Shown in pieces: positions 8,623-17,959 of a stretch of DNA of 64,000 bases. Under the pieces are notes generated by a model that worked only from the letters and a program-made list of their open reading frames with translations, did no database searches and was not told where the DNA came from. This DNA is from Arenibacter arenosicollis (GTDB lineage Bacteria > Bacteroidota > Bacteroidia > Flavobacteriales > Flavobacteriaceae). The stretch covers positions 124,001-188,000 of the forward strand of contig NZ_JACLHY010000007.1 in assembly GCF_014397245.1 (NCBI RefSeq). Direction: 5' to 3'. The number at the start of each line of letters is the position of its first letter. Position 1 is the stretch's first letter. A program made the position numbers and the translations under genes.

Positions 8623-9717
8623 ATGGCCAAAAAGAAACCAACACATAAACGGCAATCCATAAGACATATTAAGACCGGTAAGTCTCCCGGGACGGTCACC
8701 TATTTGGGTAATAGGGGAGGTGTAAAGAGTCTTGTGAACATAATGGAATACAATAAGCAGGACATTAAGGAATCTACCATTGATGTTTACGAGCCATCCA
8801 ATTTTAATAAAATTATAGAACACAAAGTATCACTTTCCACTTCTTGGATCAATGTTATTGGAATAAGCGATGAGAAATTCATTGAAAATTTGGGAAATTC
8901 GCTTTCACTTAACCCATTAACCACGGAAGACGTTGTTAATACCCATCAACGTCCCAAAATAGATGAATACGACCATTATATTTTTGGTTCCTTCAAAATG
9001 CTTTATGTAGATGAAAACAGTGAATTGGTAACAGAACATTTGGCTATGGTTTTGATGGAAAATACCGTTCTTGTATTCCAAGAATTGCAAGAAGACGTTT
9101 TTAATAGTGTTCGGGAAAGGGCAAGGCACAAAACTGGGAGAATTAGAACCAAAAACGCCGACTACCTATTTTTTGCACTCTTGGATGCCATAATAGACAA
9201 TTATTTTGTGGTCCTGGAGAATGTAAATCAAAAAATTGACTATCTAGAGGAAGAGATATACGACAATCCCAGTCCTAAAACTGCCCATGCCATACAGGAC
9301 TTAAAGAAGGAAATACTTAGGATCAGACGGTATATTTATCCTGTAAAAGAGTTGATAAGTAAACTAATGGATACGGAACATGCCTTAATTAGCGATGACA
9401 CCAAACTATTTCTCAGGGATACCATGGATCATTGCACAGAAATTAATGAAAGCCTCAATATATTCAGGGAAATGTCCATGAGCCTTATGGAAATGTATAT
9501 GAGCAACATGAGCAATAAAATGAACGAGGTGATGAAAGTACTTACCATTATGGCCTCCATCTTTATTCCTCTTACCTTTATTGTTGGCGTATACGGAATG
9601 AATTTTGAACATATCCCAGAATTGAAGTATCCCAATGGATATTTCTATGTATGGGGTCTCATGATAGTAATTTTTATCGGTATGCTATTTTACTTTAAAA
9701 ACAAGAGATGGCTGTAG
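8623..9717 (+). CDS. corA: CorA-type magnesium/cobalt channel
   Basis: 364 residues. A long soluble N-terminal domain precedes two C-terminal membrane helices. The signature GMN occurs in VYGMNFEHIPEL at the end of TM1 (TIMASIFIPLTFIVGVYGMN), followed by TM2 (FYVWGLMIVIFIGMLFYF) and a basic tail (KNKRWL). This is the pentameric Mg2+ channel topology. The N-terminus is lysine/arginine rich (MAKKKPTHKRQS). It stands as a single gene upstream of the convergent cysteine genes. Confidence 0.95.
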   Translation: MAKKKPTHKRQSIRHIKTGKSPGTVTYLGNRGGVKSLVNIMEYNKQDIKESTIDVYEPSNFNKIIEHKVSLSTSWINVIGISDEKFIENLGNSLSLNPLTTEDVVNTHQRPKIDEYDHYIFGSFKMLYVDENSELVTEHLAMVLMENTVLVFQELQEDVFNSVRERARHKTGRIRTKNADYLFFALLDAIIDNYFVVLENVNQKIDYLEEEIYDNPSPKTAHAIQDLKKEILRIRRYIYPVKELISKLMDTEHALISDDTKLFLRDTMDHCTEINESLNIFREMSMSLMEMYMSNMSNKMNEVMKVLTIMASIFIPLTFIVGVYGMNFEHIPELKYPNGYFYVWGLMIVIFIGMLFYFKNKRWL

Positions 9718-9739
9718 ATTTGGGATAAATCGCTTATAA

Positions 9740-10624
9740 TCAATCGAACAAATCCGAGGACAGATAACGGTCGCCACGGTCGCACACAATAGACACAATG
9801 ACCCCTTTTTCCAAACTTTGGGCAAGTTTCACTGCTGCTGCGGCAGCTCCACCACTGCTCATTCCTGCAAAAATACCTTCTTCCTTAGCCAATCGCTTGG
9901 CCATGTCCCTTGCTTCCTCTTCTGTAACCTCCATAACGGTGTCCACTTTCTTGGGGTTAAAAATTTTAGGAAGATATTCTTCGGGCCATTTACGTATTCC
10001 TGGAATCTTGGCTTCATCGGCGGGTTGCACCCCAACGATCTGAATATTGGAATTCTTTTCCTTCAAATAGGTAGAGGTTCCCATTATAGTTCCCGTGGTA
10101 CCCATGGAAGACACAAAATGGGTGATCTCCCCTTGGGTATCCTTCCAAATTTCTGGGCCGGTGCTTTTATAATGTGCCTTCCAATTGTCATCATTGGAAA
10201 ACTGATTGATCATTACATAACCTTCTTCCTTAACTTTTAGCTCCGCATAATCCCTGGCGCCTTCAATACCTACATCGGCAGGAGTAAGGGTTACTTTGGC
10301 TCCATACGCCCTCATAGTCTGTACTCTTTCCTTGGTGGAATTTTCGGGCATTACCAATTCAATATCCAATCCGTAAATACCGGCAATCATTGCCAAGGCA
10401 ATTCCAGTATTACCACTAGTAGCTTCTATTAACTTGGAGTTGGTATCAAAATCGCCCCTTTCCAATCCACCTTTGATCATATTAAAAGCTGCGCGATCTT
10501 TCACACTTCCACCTGGATTGTTGCCCTCTAGTTTAAAAAGCAGTTTAACATTGGGGTTTGTATTAACAACTTTTGATATTACCAAGGGAGTGTTCCCTAT
10601 AATATCCAAAATACTATGAGACAT
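9740..10624 (-). CDS. cysM: Cysteine synthase B (O-acetylserine sulfhydrylase)
   Basis: PLP-dependent enzyme forming cysteine from O-acetylserine and sulfide or thiosulfate. The PLP-lysine motif is GGSVKDRAAFNM, the substrate loop is EATSGNTGIALAMIAG, and the phosphate-binding loop is SSMGTTGTIMG. The 294-residue length and the C-terminal DRGDRYLSSDLF fit the CysM branch. Its start overlaps the end of cysE by 11 nt, so the two enzymes that make O-acetylserine and convert it to cysteine are translationally coupled. Confidence 0.95.
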   Translation of the reverse strand: MSHSILDIIGNTPLVISKVVNTNPNVKLLFKLEGNNPGGSVKDRAAFNMIKGGLERGDFDTNSKLIEATSGNTGIALAMIAGIYGLDIELVMPENSTKERVQTMRAYGAKVTLTPADVGIEGARDYAELKVKEEGYVMINQFSNDDNWKAHYKSTGPEIWKDTQGEITHFVSSMGTTGTIMGTSTYLKEKNSNIQIVGVQPADEAKIPGIRKWPEEYLPKIFNPKKVDTVMEVTEEEARDMAKRLAKEEGIFAGMSSGGAAAAAVKLAQSLEKGVIVSIVCDRGDRYLSSDLFD

Positions 10625-11414
10625 GCGGTAAGGTTTTTATTTTAATAATTGGAGAATGATAAACTGTTGAATTGGCGGGTACAGATTCTGTTATCCAGGC
10701 ATTTCCTCCAATAACGGAATTTTCTCCAATAACTGTTTCTCCTCCAAGGATAGTGGCATTGGCATAAATGGTGACATTGTCTTCAATCGTTGGGTGCCTT
10801 TTGGTTTTTTGAAGTTTTTTGGCTACATACAAAGCCCCCAAGGTTACCCCTTGATAGATTTTTACATTATTTTTAATCATCGCGGTTTCACCAATGACCA
10901 CACCTGTAGCATGATCTATAAAAAAGGATTTTCCTATTTGTGCACCTGGATTAATATCTACCCCAGTTTGCCTATGTGCATATTCCGTCATTAACCTGGG
11001 AACCAACGGAAAGCCTTCTACATATAGTTCATGCGCCAACCTATAAATGGCGATGGCATAAAAACCGGGATAGGCCATATAGACTTCTTCAATGGAAAGG
11101 GAAGCGGGATCACATTTTACAATAGCCTCCGCATCCAAATTCAATTTTTCCAAAATCTCGGGTAAACGGACCACAAAATTTTCCCAAACCCTTTTGCAAG
11201 GTTTCTCCACCTGCCAACACGCCAGATTCACCAACGCTTCAAATTCTTTTTCCAATAGATCCAGATTTTCGTCCACGGGGGTGTCTATATCGAACAAGGT
11301 ATAAAACAAACGGTTGGTAAATAATTCCGTTCTTTCCTTTAGCTCAAACCTGAGGTTAGGCTGATTTTTATGCTCCTTAATATTTTTTATTATAGATGCT
11401 TTATCCATTTGCAC
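10614..11414 (-). CDS. cysE: Serine O-acetyltransferase
   Basis: First step of cysteine synthesis: transfer of acetyl from acetyl-CoA to serine. The C-terminal left-handed beta-helix carries hexapeptide repeats (DINPGAQIGKSFFIDHATG, VVIGETAMIKNN, IYQGVTLGAL) with the catalytic His of DHATGVVIGE. The N-terminal domain is helical. The 266-residue form ending in SPIIKIKTLP matches the Bacteroidota EpsC/CysE type. It leads a two-gene operon with cysM. A -7-like TATCTTTG reading leftwards and an inverted repeat lie about 60 nt upstream. Confidence 0.93.
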   Translation of the reverse strand: MQMDKASIIKNIKEHKNQPNLRFELKERTELFTNRLFYTLFDIDTPVDENLDLLEKEFEALVNLACWQVEKPCKRVWENFVVRLPEILEKLNLDAEAIVKCDPASLSIEEVYMAYPGFYAIAIYRLAHELYVEGFPLVPRLMTEYAHRQTGVDINPGAQIGKSFFIDHATGVVIGETAMIKNNVKIYQGVTLGALYVAKKLQKTKRHPTIEDNVTIYANATILGGETVIGENSVIGGNAWITESVPANSTVYHSPIIKIKTLPHVS

Positions 11415-11459
11415 TTTTAATTATATGTTCAAAATTAACCATTATTTCAAAATCACCTT

Positions 11460-11491
11460 GTGCTAATTTGGTTAACTTTAGCACAAAGATA
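11460..11491. promoter_or_regulatory. Inverted repeat and -7 box between divergent cysE and DUF2461 genes
   Basis: A perfect 7-bp inverted repeat (GTGCTAA at 11460-11466 and TTAGCAC at 11478-11484) touches a leftward Bacteroidota -7 box (TATCTTTG, complement of 11484-11491). A repressor bound here would cover the start of cysE transcription. The box and symmetry are seen; the regulatory role is inference, and no -33 TTTG is evident. Confidence 0.35.
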
Positions 11492-11498
11492 ATGTCTT

Positions 11499-12188
11499 AT
11501 GAGTCGTATACAACAGGAGGTAATTACTAAAGATGTTTTTCAATTTTTGGAAAATCTAAAAAAAAACAATTCCAGGGAATGGTTCACGGAGCACAAAAGT
11601 GAATTCAAGGCGCTCGAATCCGGGGTGAAAAGTTTTTATACCTCTTTGATGAACAAGTTGAAAGTCCATGATGATATTGAAAAATTAAAAATGTTCCGGA
11701 TATACAGGGATGTTCGCTTTTCCAAAGACAAAACTCCTTACAAGACCCATTTTGCGGGATCTTTTTCCAGAGCCGGCCTTAGGTTGCGAGGAGGGTACTA
11801 TCTACGTATAAAGCCCGGTGAAACTTTTATAGCGACCGGATTTTGGGAACCAAATAAAGAAGACTTGTTTAGAATACGGAAGGAATTTGAAACAGATGCA
11901 TCAGAATTCCGTTCTATTATTAATAAAAAGGGCTTTCAAAATATATGGGGCCAACTCCAGGGCGATGAATTAAAAACCGGCCCTTCAGGATTCAATAAAG
12001 AGCACCCCAACATTGATCTGATCAAAAAGAAGCAATTTATATTTGTGCGAAATTTTTCTGACAAGGAAGTCTTGGCTCCTGACTTTATGACCCAGATAGA
12101 TCTATCTTTTCGAGCTATACGCCCATATTTTGACCTAATGAGCGAGATACTCACCACTAACCTTAATGGGGAATCCCTGCTGGATTAA
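11499..12188 (+). CDS. DUF2461 (TIGR02453) family protein
   Basis: 229-residue cytoplasmic protein. Family signatures are FLENLKKNNSREWFTEHK near the N-terminus, MFRIYRDVRFSKDKTPYKTH in the middle, and GGYYLRIKPGETFIATGFW. The family is widespread and structurally characterised in part, but has no assigned biochemical role. Transcribed divergently from cysE-cysM, and convergent with the next gene with only 4 nt between stops. Confidence 0.85.
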   Translation: MSRIQQEVITKDVFQFLENLKKNNSREWFTEHKSEFKALESGVKSFYTSLMNKLKVHDDIEKLKMFRIYRDVRFSKDKTPYKTHFAGSFSRAGLRLRGGYYLRIKPGETFIATGFWEPNKEDLFRIRKEFETDASEFRSIINKKGFQNIWGQLQGDELKTGPSGFNKEHPNIDLIKKKQFIFVRNFSDKEVLAPDFMTQIDLSFRAIRPYFDLMSEILTTNLNGESLLD

Positions 12189-12192
12189 GAAA

Positions 12193-12606
12193 TTAGGCCG
12201 GTTGTAAAGCGGTAATCTCGAAGAATTGAACCTGATCTTTAAGTCGCTCAACAACCATTTGCATCATGCGTTTATTTAAAGAGGAAGAGTTCTGAATGTA
12301 TAATATATACTCCTCGGTGGTAAACTGTCCTATAATAATTCCCTTCAAGGAATTTCTGAACTTAATGTCCTTTTGAATTGCGTTTTCTATAAAGAACAGA
12401 CGTTTTTGCATCCCTAATTCATAAAAACTGTTTTTATGTTTAGTGATGTAATTTTGAAAAACCAGGAGCAGTAATTCATTTTGCATTTTAATCACGGGAC
12501 GCAAGGTTACATTTTGAAACCTCTCATCACTGCTCATATTTTCCGATATTTTGGCTGAAGGGATTATAGGACGAATTTCCAAAAGACTATGGGACCTATC
12601 GCTCAT
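12193..12606 (-). CDS. Conserved flavobacterial protein often labelled glyoxalase (name unsupported)
   Basis: About 137 residues from the ATG at 12604-12606 (MSDRSHSLLEIRPIIPSA). The frame stays open to 12690, but the extra 28 residues are atypical for the family. Characteristic segments are ERFQNVTLRPVIKMQNEL, FYELGMQKRLFFIENAIQKD and FRNSLKGIIIGQFTTEEY. Homologues in Flavobacteriaceae are often annotated as glyoxalase, yet no VOC-fold metal motif is visible, so that name should not be relied on. Helical, soluble, function unknown. Confidence 0.7.
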   Translation of the reverse strand: MSDRSHSLLEIRPIIPSAKISENMSSDERFQNVTLRPVIKMQNELLLLVFQNYITKHKNSFYELGMQKRLFFIENAIQKDIKFRNSLKGIIIGQFTTEEYILYIQNSSSLNKRMMQMVVERLKDQVQFFEITALQPA

Positions 12607-12839
12607 ATCATTGGTGTTTTTATAAAGGTAGGGATTCATGTTTTTTAGAATTAGGTATTCCCATTTAGTTTTTAACGAGGTTATGAACATTATACCGATG
12701 CATGGTCACGCTATTGGAATTTTCATTATTATAGACCTATTTTATTTTCATTTTGAATAAAATGTTGGGATGTAATTTAGATATACCTAAATCGGTGGAC
12801 ATTTCTTCTTATCGAAGGTATTAGGGTAAATTTCTTTAC

Positions 12840-12847
12840 TAATTTTG
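12840..12847 (+). promoter_or_regulatory. Candidate -7 promoter element for the thioesterase gene
   Basis: TAATTTTG fits the Bacteroidota -7 consensus TAnnTTTG exactly and sits 18 nt before the start codon at 12866. No matching -33 TTTG was found, so this rests on the -7 box alone. Confidence 0.35.
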
Positions 12848-12865
12848 CGGTAAAATTACTGTGTT

Positions 12866-13261
12866 ATGAGATTTCATACTAGAAAATGGGTAAAGCCTGA
12901 AGATTTAAATGCCAATGGAACCTTGTTTGGAGGCAAGTTACTTGCCTGGATAGATGAGGAAGCCGCTCTATATAGTATTATACAACTGGAAAATAAGCGC
13001 GTGGTCACCAAATACATGTCCGAAATAAACTTTATGTCCACGGCATTAAAAGGGGACATTGTAGAAATAGGAATAGGCGTAGTGAAATTTGGAAAAACCT
13101 CTTTAACGCTCAACTGTGAAGTCCGAAACAAAATGACAAGGGAAACAATTGTTACCGTGGATAATATTATAATGGTAAATCTTGGTGCTGACGGTAAACC
13201 CAAGCCTCATGGAAAAACTAAAATAGAATTTGTTAAAGATAGATTGGCCGCGGAAGTTTAG
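12866..13261 (+). CDS. Acyl-CoA thioesterase, hotdog fold (YciA/ACOT type)
   Basis: 131 residues forming one hotdog domain. The family motif is NANGTLFGGKLLAWIDEEAA (about residues 14-33), with the catalytic Asp in WIDE, followed by VTKYMSEINFMSTALKGD. The C-terminal strand (TIVTVDNIIMVNLGADGKP) is also typical. It hydrolyses acyl-CoA to free acid and CoA in the cytoplasm; chain-length preference cannot be judged. It overlaps the 3' end of the convergent dipeptidase gene by 4 nt. Confidence 0.9.
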   Translation: MRFHTRKWVKPEDLNANGTLFGGKLLAWIDEEAALYSIIQLENKRVVTKYMSEINFMSTALKGDIVEIGIGVVKFGKTSLTLNCEVRNKMTRETIVTVDNIIMVNLGADGKPKPHGKTKIEFVKDRLAAEV

Positions 13262-14547
13262 CTCTGGCCCAAACCTTTGGCTACTTCCTGTACCTGATCT
13301 AATACCCGTAGTAAATTGCCTCCCCAAAGTTTGGCAATTTGCTCTTCGGAATACCCCCTTCTTACCAGTTCAAGAGTAACATTGGGGGTTTCGGATGCAT
13401 CAGACCAACCGTCAATACCCCCACCTCCATCGAAATCGGAACTAATCCCTACATGATCAATGCCTATTAAATTCACCATATAATCTATATGATCTACAAA
13501 ATCCGATACGTTAACCGCCTGGGGTGCGTCACTTTTTGTCGCTAACAATACTTTGGCCTTTTCAATTACTTTCGGATAATTCTCCGAAAAGGTCTTCTTT
13601 TTTTCTTCGTTCAAATTGGCAAGTTCATCGCCTTCATACCACTCTATGCCCATGGAATCTGCAACTTCTTTATAAAATCCTGGCATAAAGGCAGTACGTG
13701 CTTCATGCTTTTCAGTATTTAAATAGGAGCTAAATGCTACTGTCTGTACTACCCCTCCATTTTCTTTCATGAGCAATAATTGTTCATCATCCAAATTCCT
13801 ACTATGATTGCAAAGGGCCCGTGCAGAAGAATGGGAAGCAATTATTGGTGCTTTGGAGAGAGCTATCATTTGTTTCATGGATTCTTTGGACACATGGGAT
13901 ACATCGATCATTATACCCAATCTATTCATCTCAGTTACTGCCTTTTTACCAAGCTCGCTCAACCCGTTATGCAACCAAATGCCATCTGCCTCACCGGTAT
14001 TGGAATCACAAAATTGGCTGTGCCCATTATGTGATAGCGAAATATATCGAGCTCCTAAATCGTAATAGTTTTCAAATTGAGATAGATCTTCGCCAATAGG
14101 ATAGGCATTTTCTACGCCTATCATAGCCACCTTCTTGCCAGATTTAATAATCCTATTTACATCATTGGAGGAATAGGCAAGTTCTATGGTCTCCGGTGCC
14201 AATTCCTCACACAATCTATGGATAGCGTCGAATTTTGCCATAGCATTTTCCTTTGCCTGGGCATATCCGGCAGCATCCAAAGTGCCTTGACCGGTATAAA
14301 CTATTAACCAAGGTACATCCAAACCACCACTTGTAAGTTTTGGTAGATTTACTTGATTGTCCAATTTTTGGGTATAGTTGACGGTATCGGTAAAATTAGC
14401 CACATTAATATCAACATGGGTGTCTATAGTAACAACGTCCTTATGGATTCGTTCCGCCTTTTCTTCGATCGATTCTGTGGATTTATCCTGCTTTTCCTTA
14501 CAGGCGATAATCGTTAAAATACATATAAATCCGATAAAATACTTCAT
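13258..14547 (-). CDS. Membrane dipeptidase, peptidase family M19, lipoprotein
   Basis: The start at 14547 gives a lipoprotein signal (MKYFIGFICILTIIACKE; lipobox IIAC). The frame extends to 14571, but the extra eight residues would bury the signal. Zinc-site motifs of renal-dipeptidase-type enzymes are present: TIDTHVDI (HxD), MIGVENAYPIG (bridging Glu), IMIDVSHVS, IIASHSSARAL and GIDHVGISSDFDG. It should cleave dipeptides outside the inner membrane. The mature enzyme is about 415 residues, normal for M19. Confidence 0.93.
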   Translation of the reverse strand: MKYFIGFICILTIIACKEKQDKSTESIEEKAERIHKDVVTIDTHVDINVANFTDTVNYTQKLDNQVNLPKLTSGGLDVPWLIVYTGQGTLDAAGYAQAKENAMAKFDAIHRLCEELAPETIELAYSSNDVNRIIKSGKKVAMIGVENAYPIGEDLSQFENYYDLGARYISLSHNGHSQFCDSNTGEADGIWLHNGLSELGKKAVTEMNRLGIMIDVSHVSKESMKQMIALSKAPIIASHSSARALCNHSRNLDDEQLLLMKENGGVVQTVAFSSYLNTEKHEARTAFMPGFYKEVADSMGIEWYEGDELANLNEEKKKTFSENYPKVIEKAKVLLATKSDAPQAVNVSDFVDHIDYMVNLIGIDHVGISSDFDGGGGIDGWSDASETPNVTLELVRRGYSEEQIAKLWGGNLLRVLDQVQEVAKGLGQS

Positions 14548-14674
14548 ACTAAAAGGGTTTGATACATACAAATAACGGCATTTGACAACATAAAATGAAG
14601 CCTAGATAACATTTAGTTGTAAACGGAACTTTAAAAGGAGAGTTTTAGACTTTCAGAACCCAAATTATTATAAA

Positions 14675-16027
14675 TTGAAATCCAACAACCTACTATCCCA
14701 TCTGACAAATCTTGAAGGTCAATTAAATCATTTTTCCTTTGAGGAGTTAACATCTGAGGAAGCCTCCTTATTAAAAAAATCCTTTATGTCGTTTAAATTT
14801 CGACTAGAGGAAAAAGTTCTGGGACCCAAATCACAAGTTTCTCCTTCAAGTATAAAGAACAAAGATTTTGACTTGGCCATTGGGCATAAAGAGATTAGTA
14901 ATATTTCAAAAAATAGTTTGAAAAGGGTAGAAGGTAAGCTACTTGAAAAAGTGGGCGCGGAAATTAGAATCCCTATTAACGGAATTATGGAGTCCGTTGA
15001 TCTGTTAAAAGAAGGTAAGCTCACATCCGAGCAAATATTACAACTTAATTCCATAAGCAACTCCTCAAATAACCTTTTGGAAATAATTAATGAGTTATTG
15101 GAATACACCAAACTTACTTCAGGAAAAGAGAAGTTTGAAAGTATAGATTTTAATTTTTACAGCATTATTAAGGATACGCTGTATCTCTGTAATACCCTAA
15201 TAGTTAACAAGGATGTTGGTTTAGAGGTGGATTTGGATACTGAAATACCTGAAATACTCAATGGAGACCCCTCCAAATTGTCCCAGATTCTGCTCACTCT
15301 TTTAGGAAATTCGATAAAACTTATAGACGAGGGAAGCATCCGTTTAAAAATTAAACTCAGAAAACAAAATAAGAATAATTATTTAGTGGATTTTGAAATA
15401 ACGGATTCTGGAACCGGTGCTATAAAAAATCAAATCGAGTCAAGTACGGAATTCCTAAAAAAACCAGAAACCGGCCTGCATGATTCTGGAATTAGTCTTG
15501 CCATTGTTAAGGGAATAATAGAAATCTTAAATGGTTCCATAGTAACGCTGGACACATTAGGCAATGGCCCTGTATATAAGTTTTCCATTCCGTACAAAGA
15601 GGGTAAGGAAATCAAACCAGGAATGAATCCCGATTTCGGAATTGACCAATTTTCAATAAAAAAAGAAACATTGCAGCTTAGTTTAAGCGGTATTTTGGAA
15701 GAGTGTATGGGAGAAATAGAACTATTGGAAGAGCTTATTGGGTTGTTTAAACAAAATATGCTCGACTTTATCGGTAAAGCCAATATTTATATCCCCGAAG
15801 GAAATTTTAGTCGCTTGGGGTTTGCCGCCCATACAGTTAAAACGGGACTTTCCATGATGAAAGCGGACAATCTTTATTCTCTTGTAGATGAAATTGTTAT
15901 CTGCTGCAGAACCAATAGGGACCTGCCGAAAATTGGAAGGCTATACGACCAGCTACTTTTGACCTATCCCTTAATGGAGAAGGCCATTGATAGGGAATTA
16001 ATGTTGTTGAAAAACAATAGAAAGTAG
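14675..16027 (+). CDS. Degenerate histidine-kinase-like protein with C-terminal HPt domain
   Basis: 450 residues from a TTG start. Residues ~85-145 look like a HisKA dimerisation helix pair, but the phospho-acceptor position is alanine (GAEIRIPINGI, Ala95, where kinases have SHEIRTPLNGI). The ATPase domain (~165-310) keeps the G1 box (DSGTG, 244-248), one of two N-box Asn residues (Asn212; the other is Thr208), and a weak G2 box (DSGISLAIVKG). Residues ~345-440 form an HPt-like helical bundle with His386 in AAHTVKTGLSMMKA. It reads as a pseudokinase feeding or sensing a phosphorelay through HPt. No response regulator lies nearby. A membrane HEAT-like gene follows after 28 nt. Confidence 0.65.
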   Translation: MKSNNLLSHLTNLEGQLNHFSFEELTSEEASLLKKSFMSFKFRLEEKVLGPKSQVSPSSIKNKDFDLAIGHKEISNISKNSLKRVEGKLLEKVGAEIRIPINGIMESVDLLKEGKLTSEQILQLNSISNSSNNLLEIINELLEYTKLTSGKEKFESIDFNFYSIIKDTLYLCNTLIVNKDVGLEVDLDTEIPEILNGDPSKLSQILLTLLGNSIKLIDEGSIRLKIKLRKQNKNNYLVDFEITDSGTGAIKNQIESSTEFLKKPETGLHDSGISLAIVKGIIEILNGSIVTLDTLGNGPVYKFSIPYKEGKEIKPGMNPDFGIDQFSIKKETLQLSLSGILEECMGEIELLEELIGLFKQNMLDFIGKANIYIPEGNFSRLGFAAHTVKTGLSMMKADNLYSLVDEIVICCRTNRDLPKIGRLYDQLLLTYPLMEKAIDRELMLLKNNRK

Positions 16028-16055
16028 AAGCCATTTAAACTAAAAACACCAATAA

Positions 16056-17825
16056 GTGAATATACCCAAAATACATACCAACCTATTGTGGGATCTAACA
16101 GCCTTATTTGTGCTATTGACCGTTTCATATTTAATAATCATATTTCTTTTAAGGAATAGCTTTTTGATAAAATGGAACCATAGTGATGAAAAAAAGAAAC
16201 ATATACGTGGAATTATAAGTCAACTAATACTTAATGAGCAAGGAACGGTTATGATTGAGGCCAGGGCTCTAATGGATCTCAAGCTTGAAGTGTGGAAGTT
16301 ACTGAGACAGGCAGGCAACAGGCGTATAATGACAAATATCTTTTTGGAACTCAACAATGACCTTGAAGATGAGGCCAAACCAATAATACATGGGCTGTCT
16401 GAGGAGTTTGAATTACATATTGAAGTTTTTGAGAAATTTAAAAATATAGCCAACAATAATATTCCCAATACCACAACCCCTGATTTTAATAATATGGAAA
16501 AGAGGAAGTTAAAAGACGTAAAATCAATTATGGACGACCCTACTTTTGAAACCCCGTTGAATAGTAATTTTCAAGTAGACGGTTTACCTGCCGACAAAAC
16601 CATTGGGAAGGAGTTAAATCTAGACTTCATTCCGTTGGTAAAACAAAGTGATGTAGAAACCGATGAGGCATCGTTGGATTTGCAGGAAGGGTTATTGACC
16701 AACCACGATATAGATTTTTTAATGGAGTTTTTAGATCTGGAAGATTTTGAAATTAACCCATACGAAGGAATAAGCAAGGAATTCGAAAATGAAAAAAAGA
16801 CCTCATCAACAGAAAAAGGGGGAGCCTCGTTTTTAAATATAGATTTTTTACCCTTAATATGTGAAGTAGAGGAGAAGAAGGAGGTCATCAATCCAATAGT
16901 TGACATCCATGATATGGAAGTGGATTACGAGGTGGGCATAGATCCCTTTATAAAAAAACAAATTAGCGATATGTTAAAGTCGCATGTCAAAGAGCAAATG
17001 CAGGAAGATACCATCGTTCTAGATGATGATGTACTGGATTTGGGCAGAATGCAACTACCGGCAGCAAAATTCTATTCGAACAGAGAGTCCAAAAGGGTGA
17101 AATTATTACATGCCATAGCCGAATTGGGAGATATTCGTGAGGTTCCATTATTAAGTGAAATGATGGACGTAGAAGAAAATGAATCCATAGGAAACCTAAT
17201 AAAGGAAATAATATTCAAATTCCTTTCCGAGTATCCCGAGGATGAGGACCAGAAAGAAAGGAATTCTAATAAATTGGACTTTGGCCATTATTATGTTTTC
17301 AATAGATTGTTCAATGCCCTGGACATAGAATCCCAACTTATCCTTTTGGAAGAAATTGTTGAGATTGGGGAACAACATGAGCTTGACTTCTTGGAGACCC
17401 TACACAATTATCCGATCAGGATTGTACGGGATAAAGCCAAGTCCGTTTCTGCCATCCTTAAAGATAAATTAAGGGATATTGAAGATGGGAGGGAAACAAA
17501 CCCTTCAATCTTTACAAAGGGTGATATGGTTGATTTAGCGAAGGAAGTCTCTGGAATTACCAATACCGGCAAGGACATGGCTAAAATATCATTGGCAAGT
17601 ACATCTGGGCTTAATAGGACCTCCCGTAACGATAGAGACATAGAGCATCAGGAAACTACAGAATTTAATGACCTTTTTCAAATAGATTTTGATATGGCGC
17701 CAGCCGAGAAATTAATTGATCAGGATAAGCCCATTGGTAGAAAGGATGGGAATATACAGGAATTGGAAGAAATCCACTTTCTAGAGCAGTTGAAAGATCT
17801 GACCAATAAAATTTTCAAGAGATAA
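16056..17825 (+). CDS. Membrane-anchored HEAT-like repeat protein
   Basis: 589 residues from a GTG start that matches a Met-Asn-Ile N-terminus. One N-terminal transmembrane helix (ALFVLLTVSYLIIIFLL, ~16-32) is followed by a large soluble domain. Helical-repeat stretches occur at ~55-140 (VMIEARALMDLKLEVWKLL) and ~345-480 (VKLLHAIAELGDIREVPLL, LDIESQLILLEEIVEIGEQH). Between them lies a low-complexity acidic linker. This suggests a scaffold at the inner membrane, cotranscribed with the pseudokinase-HPt gene upstream. The function is not known. Confidence 0.65.
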   Translation: MNIPKIHTNLLWDLTALFVLLTVSYLIIIFLLRNSFLIKWNHSDEKKKHIRGIISQLILNEQGTVMIEARALMDLKLEVWKLLRQAGNRRIMTNIFLELNNDLEDEAKPIIHGLSEEFELHIEVFEKFKNIANNNIPNTTTPDFNNMEKRKLKDVKSIMDDPTFETPLNSNFQVDGLPADKTIGKELNLDFIPLVKQSDVETDEASLDLQEGLLTNHDIDFLMEFLDLEDFEINPYEGISKEFENEKKTSSTEKGGASFLNIDFLPLICEVEEKKEVINPIVDIHDMEVDYEVGIDPFIKKQISDMLKSHVKEQMQEDTIVLDDDVLDLGRMQLPAAKFYSNRESKRVKLLHAIAELGDIREVPLLSEMMDVEENESIGNLIKEIIFKFLSEYPEDEDQKERNSNKLDFGHYYVFNRLFNALDIESQLILLEEIVEIGEQHELDFLETLHNYPIRIVRDKAKSVSAILKDKLRDIEDGRETNPSIFTKGDMVDLAKEVSGITNTGKDMAKISLASTSGLNRTSRNDRDIEHQETTEFNDLFQIDFDMAPAEKLIDQDKPIGRKDGNIQELEEIHFLEQLKDLTNKIFKR

Positions 17826-17959
17826 AACATAATAATCTCTTCATTTGACAACTAAAATCCCACTATACACAACAATTTATTGGTACAAAAAAAGATAATA
17901 AATATGTTTACAGTATAATTATTGACCCAAACAATAATAATTTAAAACCAAGTCTTACT

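Noticed and set aside
13780-14099. Overlapping plus-strand frames inside the M19 dipeptidase gene
   Set aside because: Shadows of a strongly supported gene on the other strand, with no start signals or protein features.
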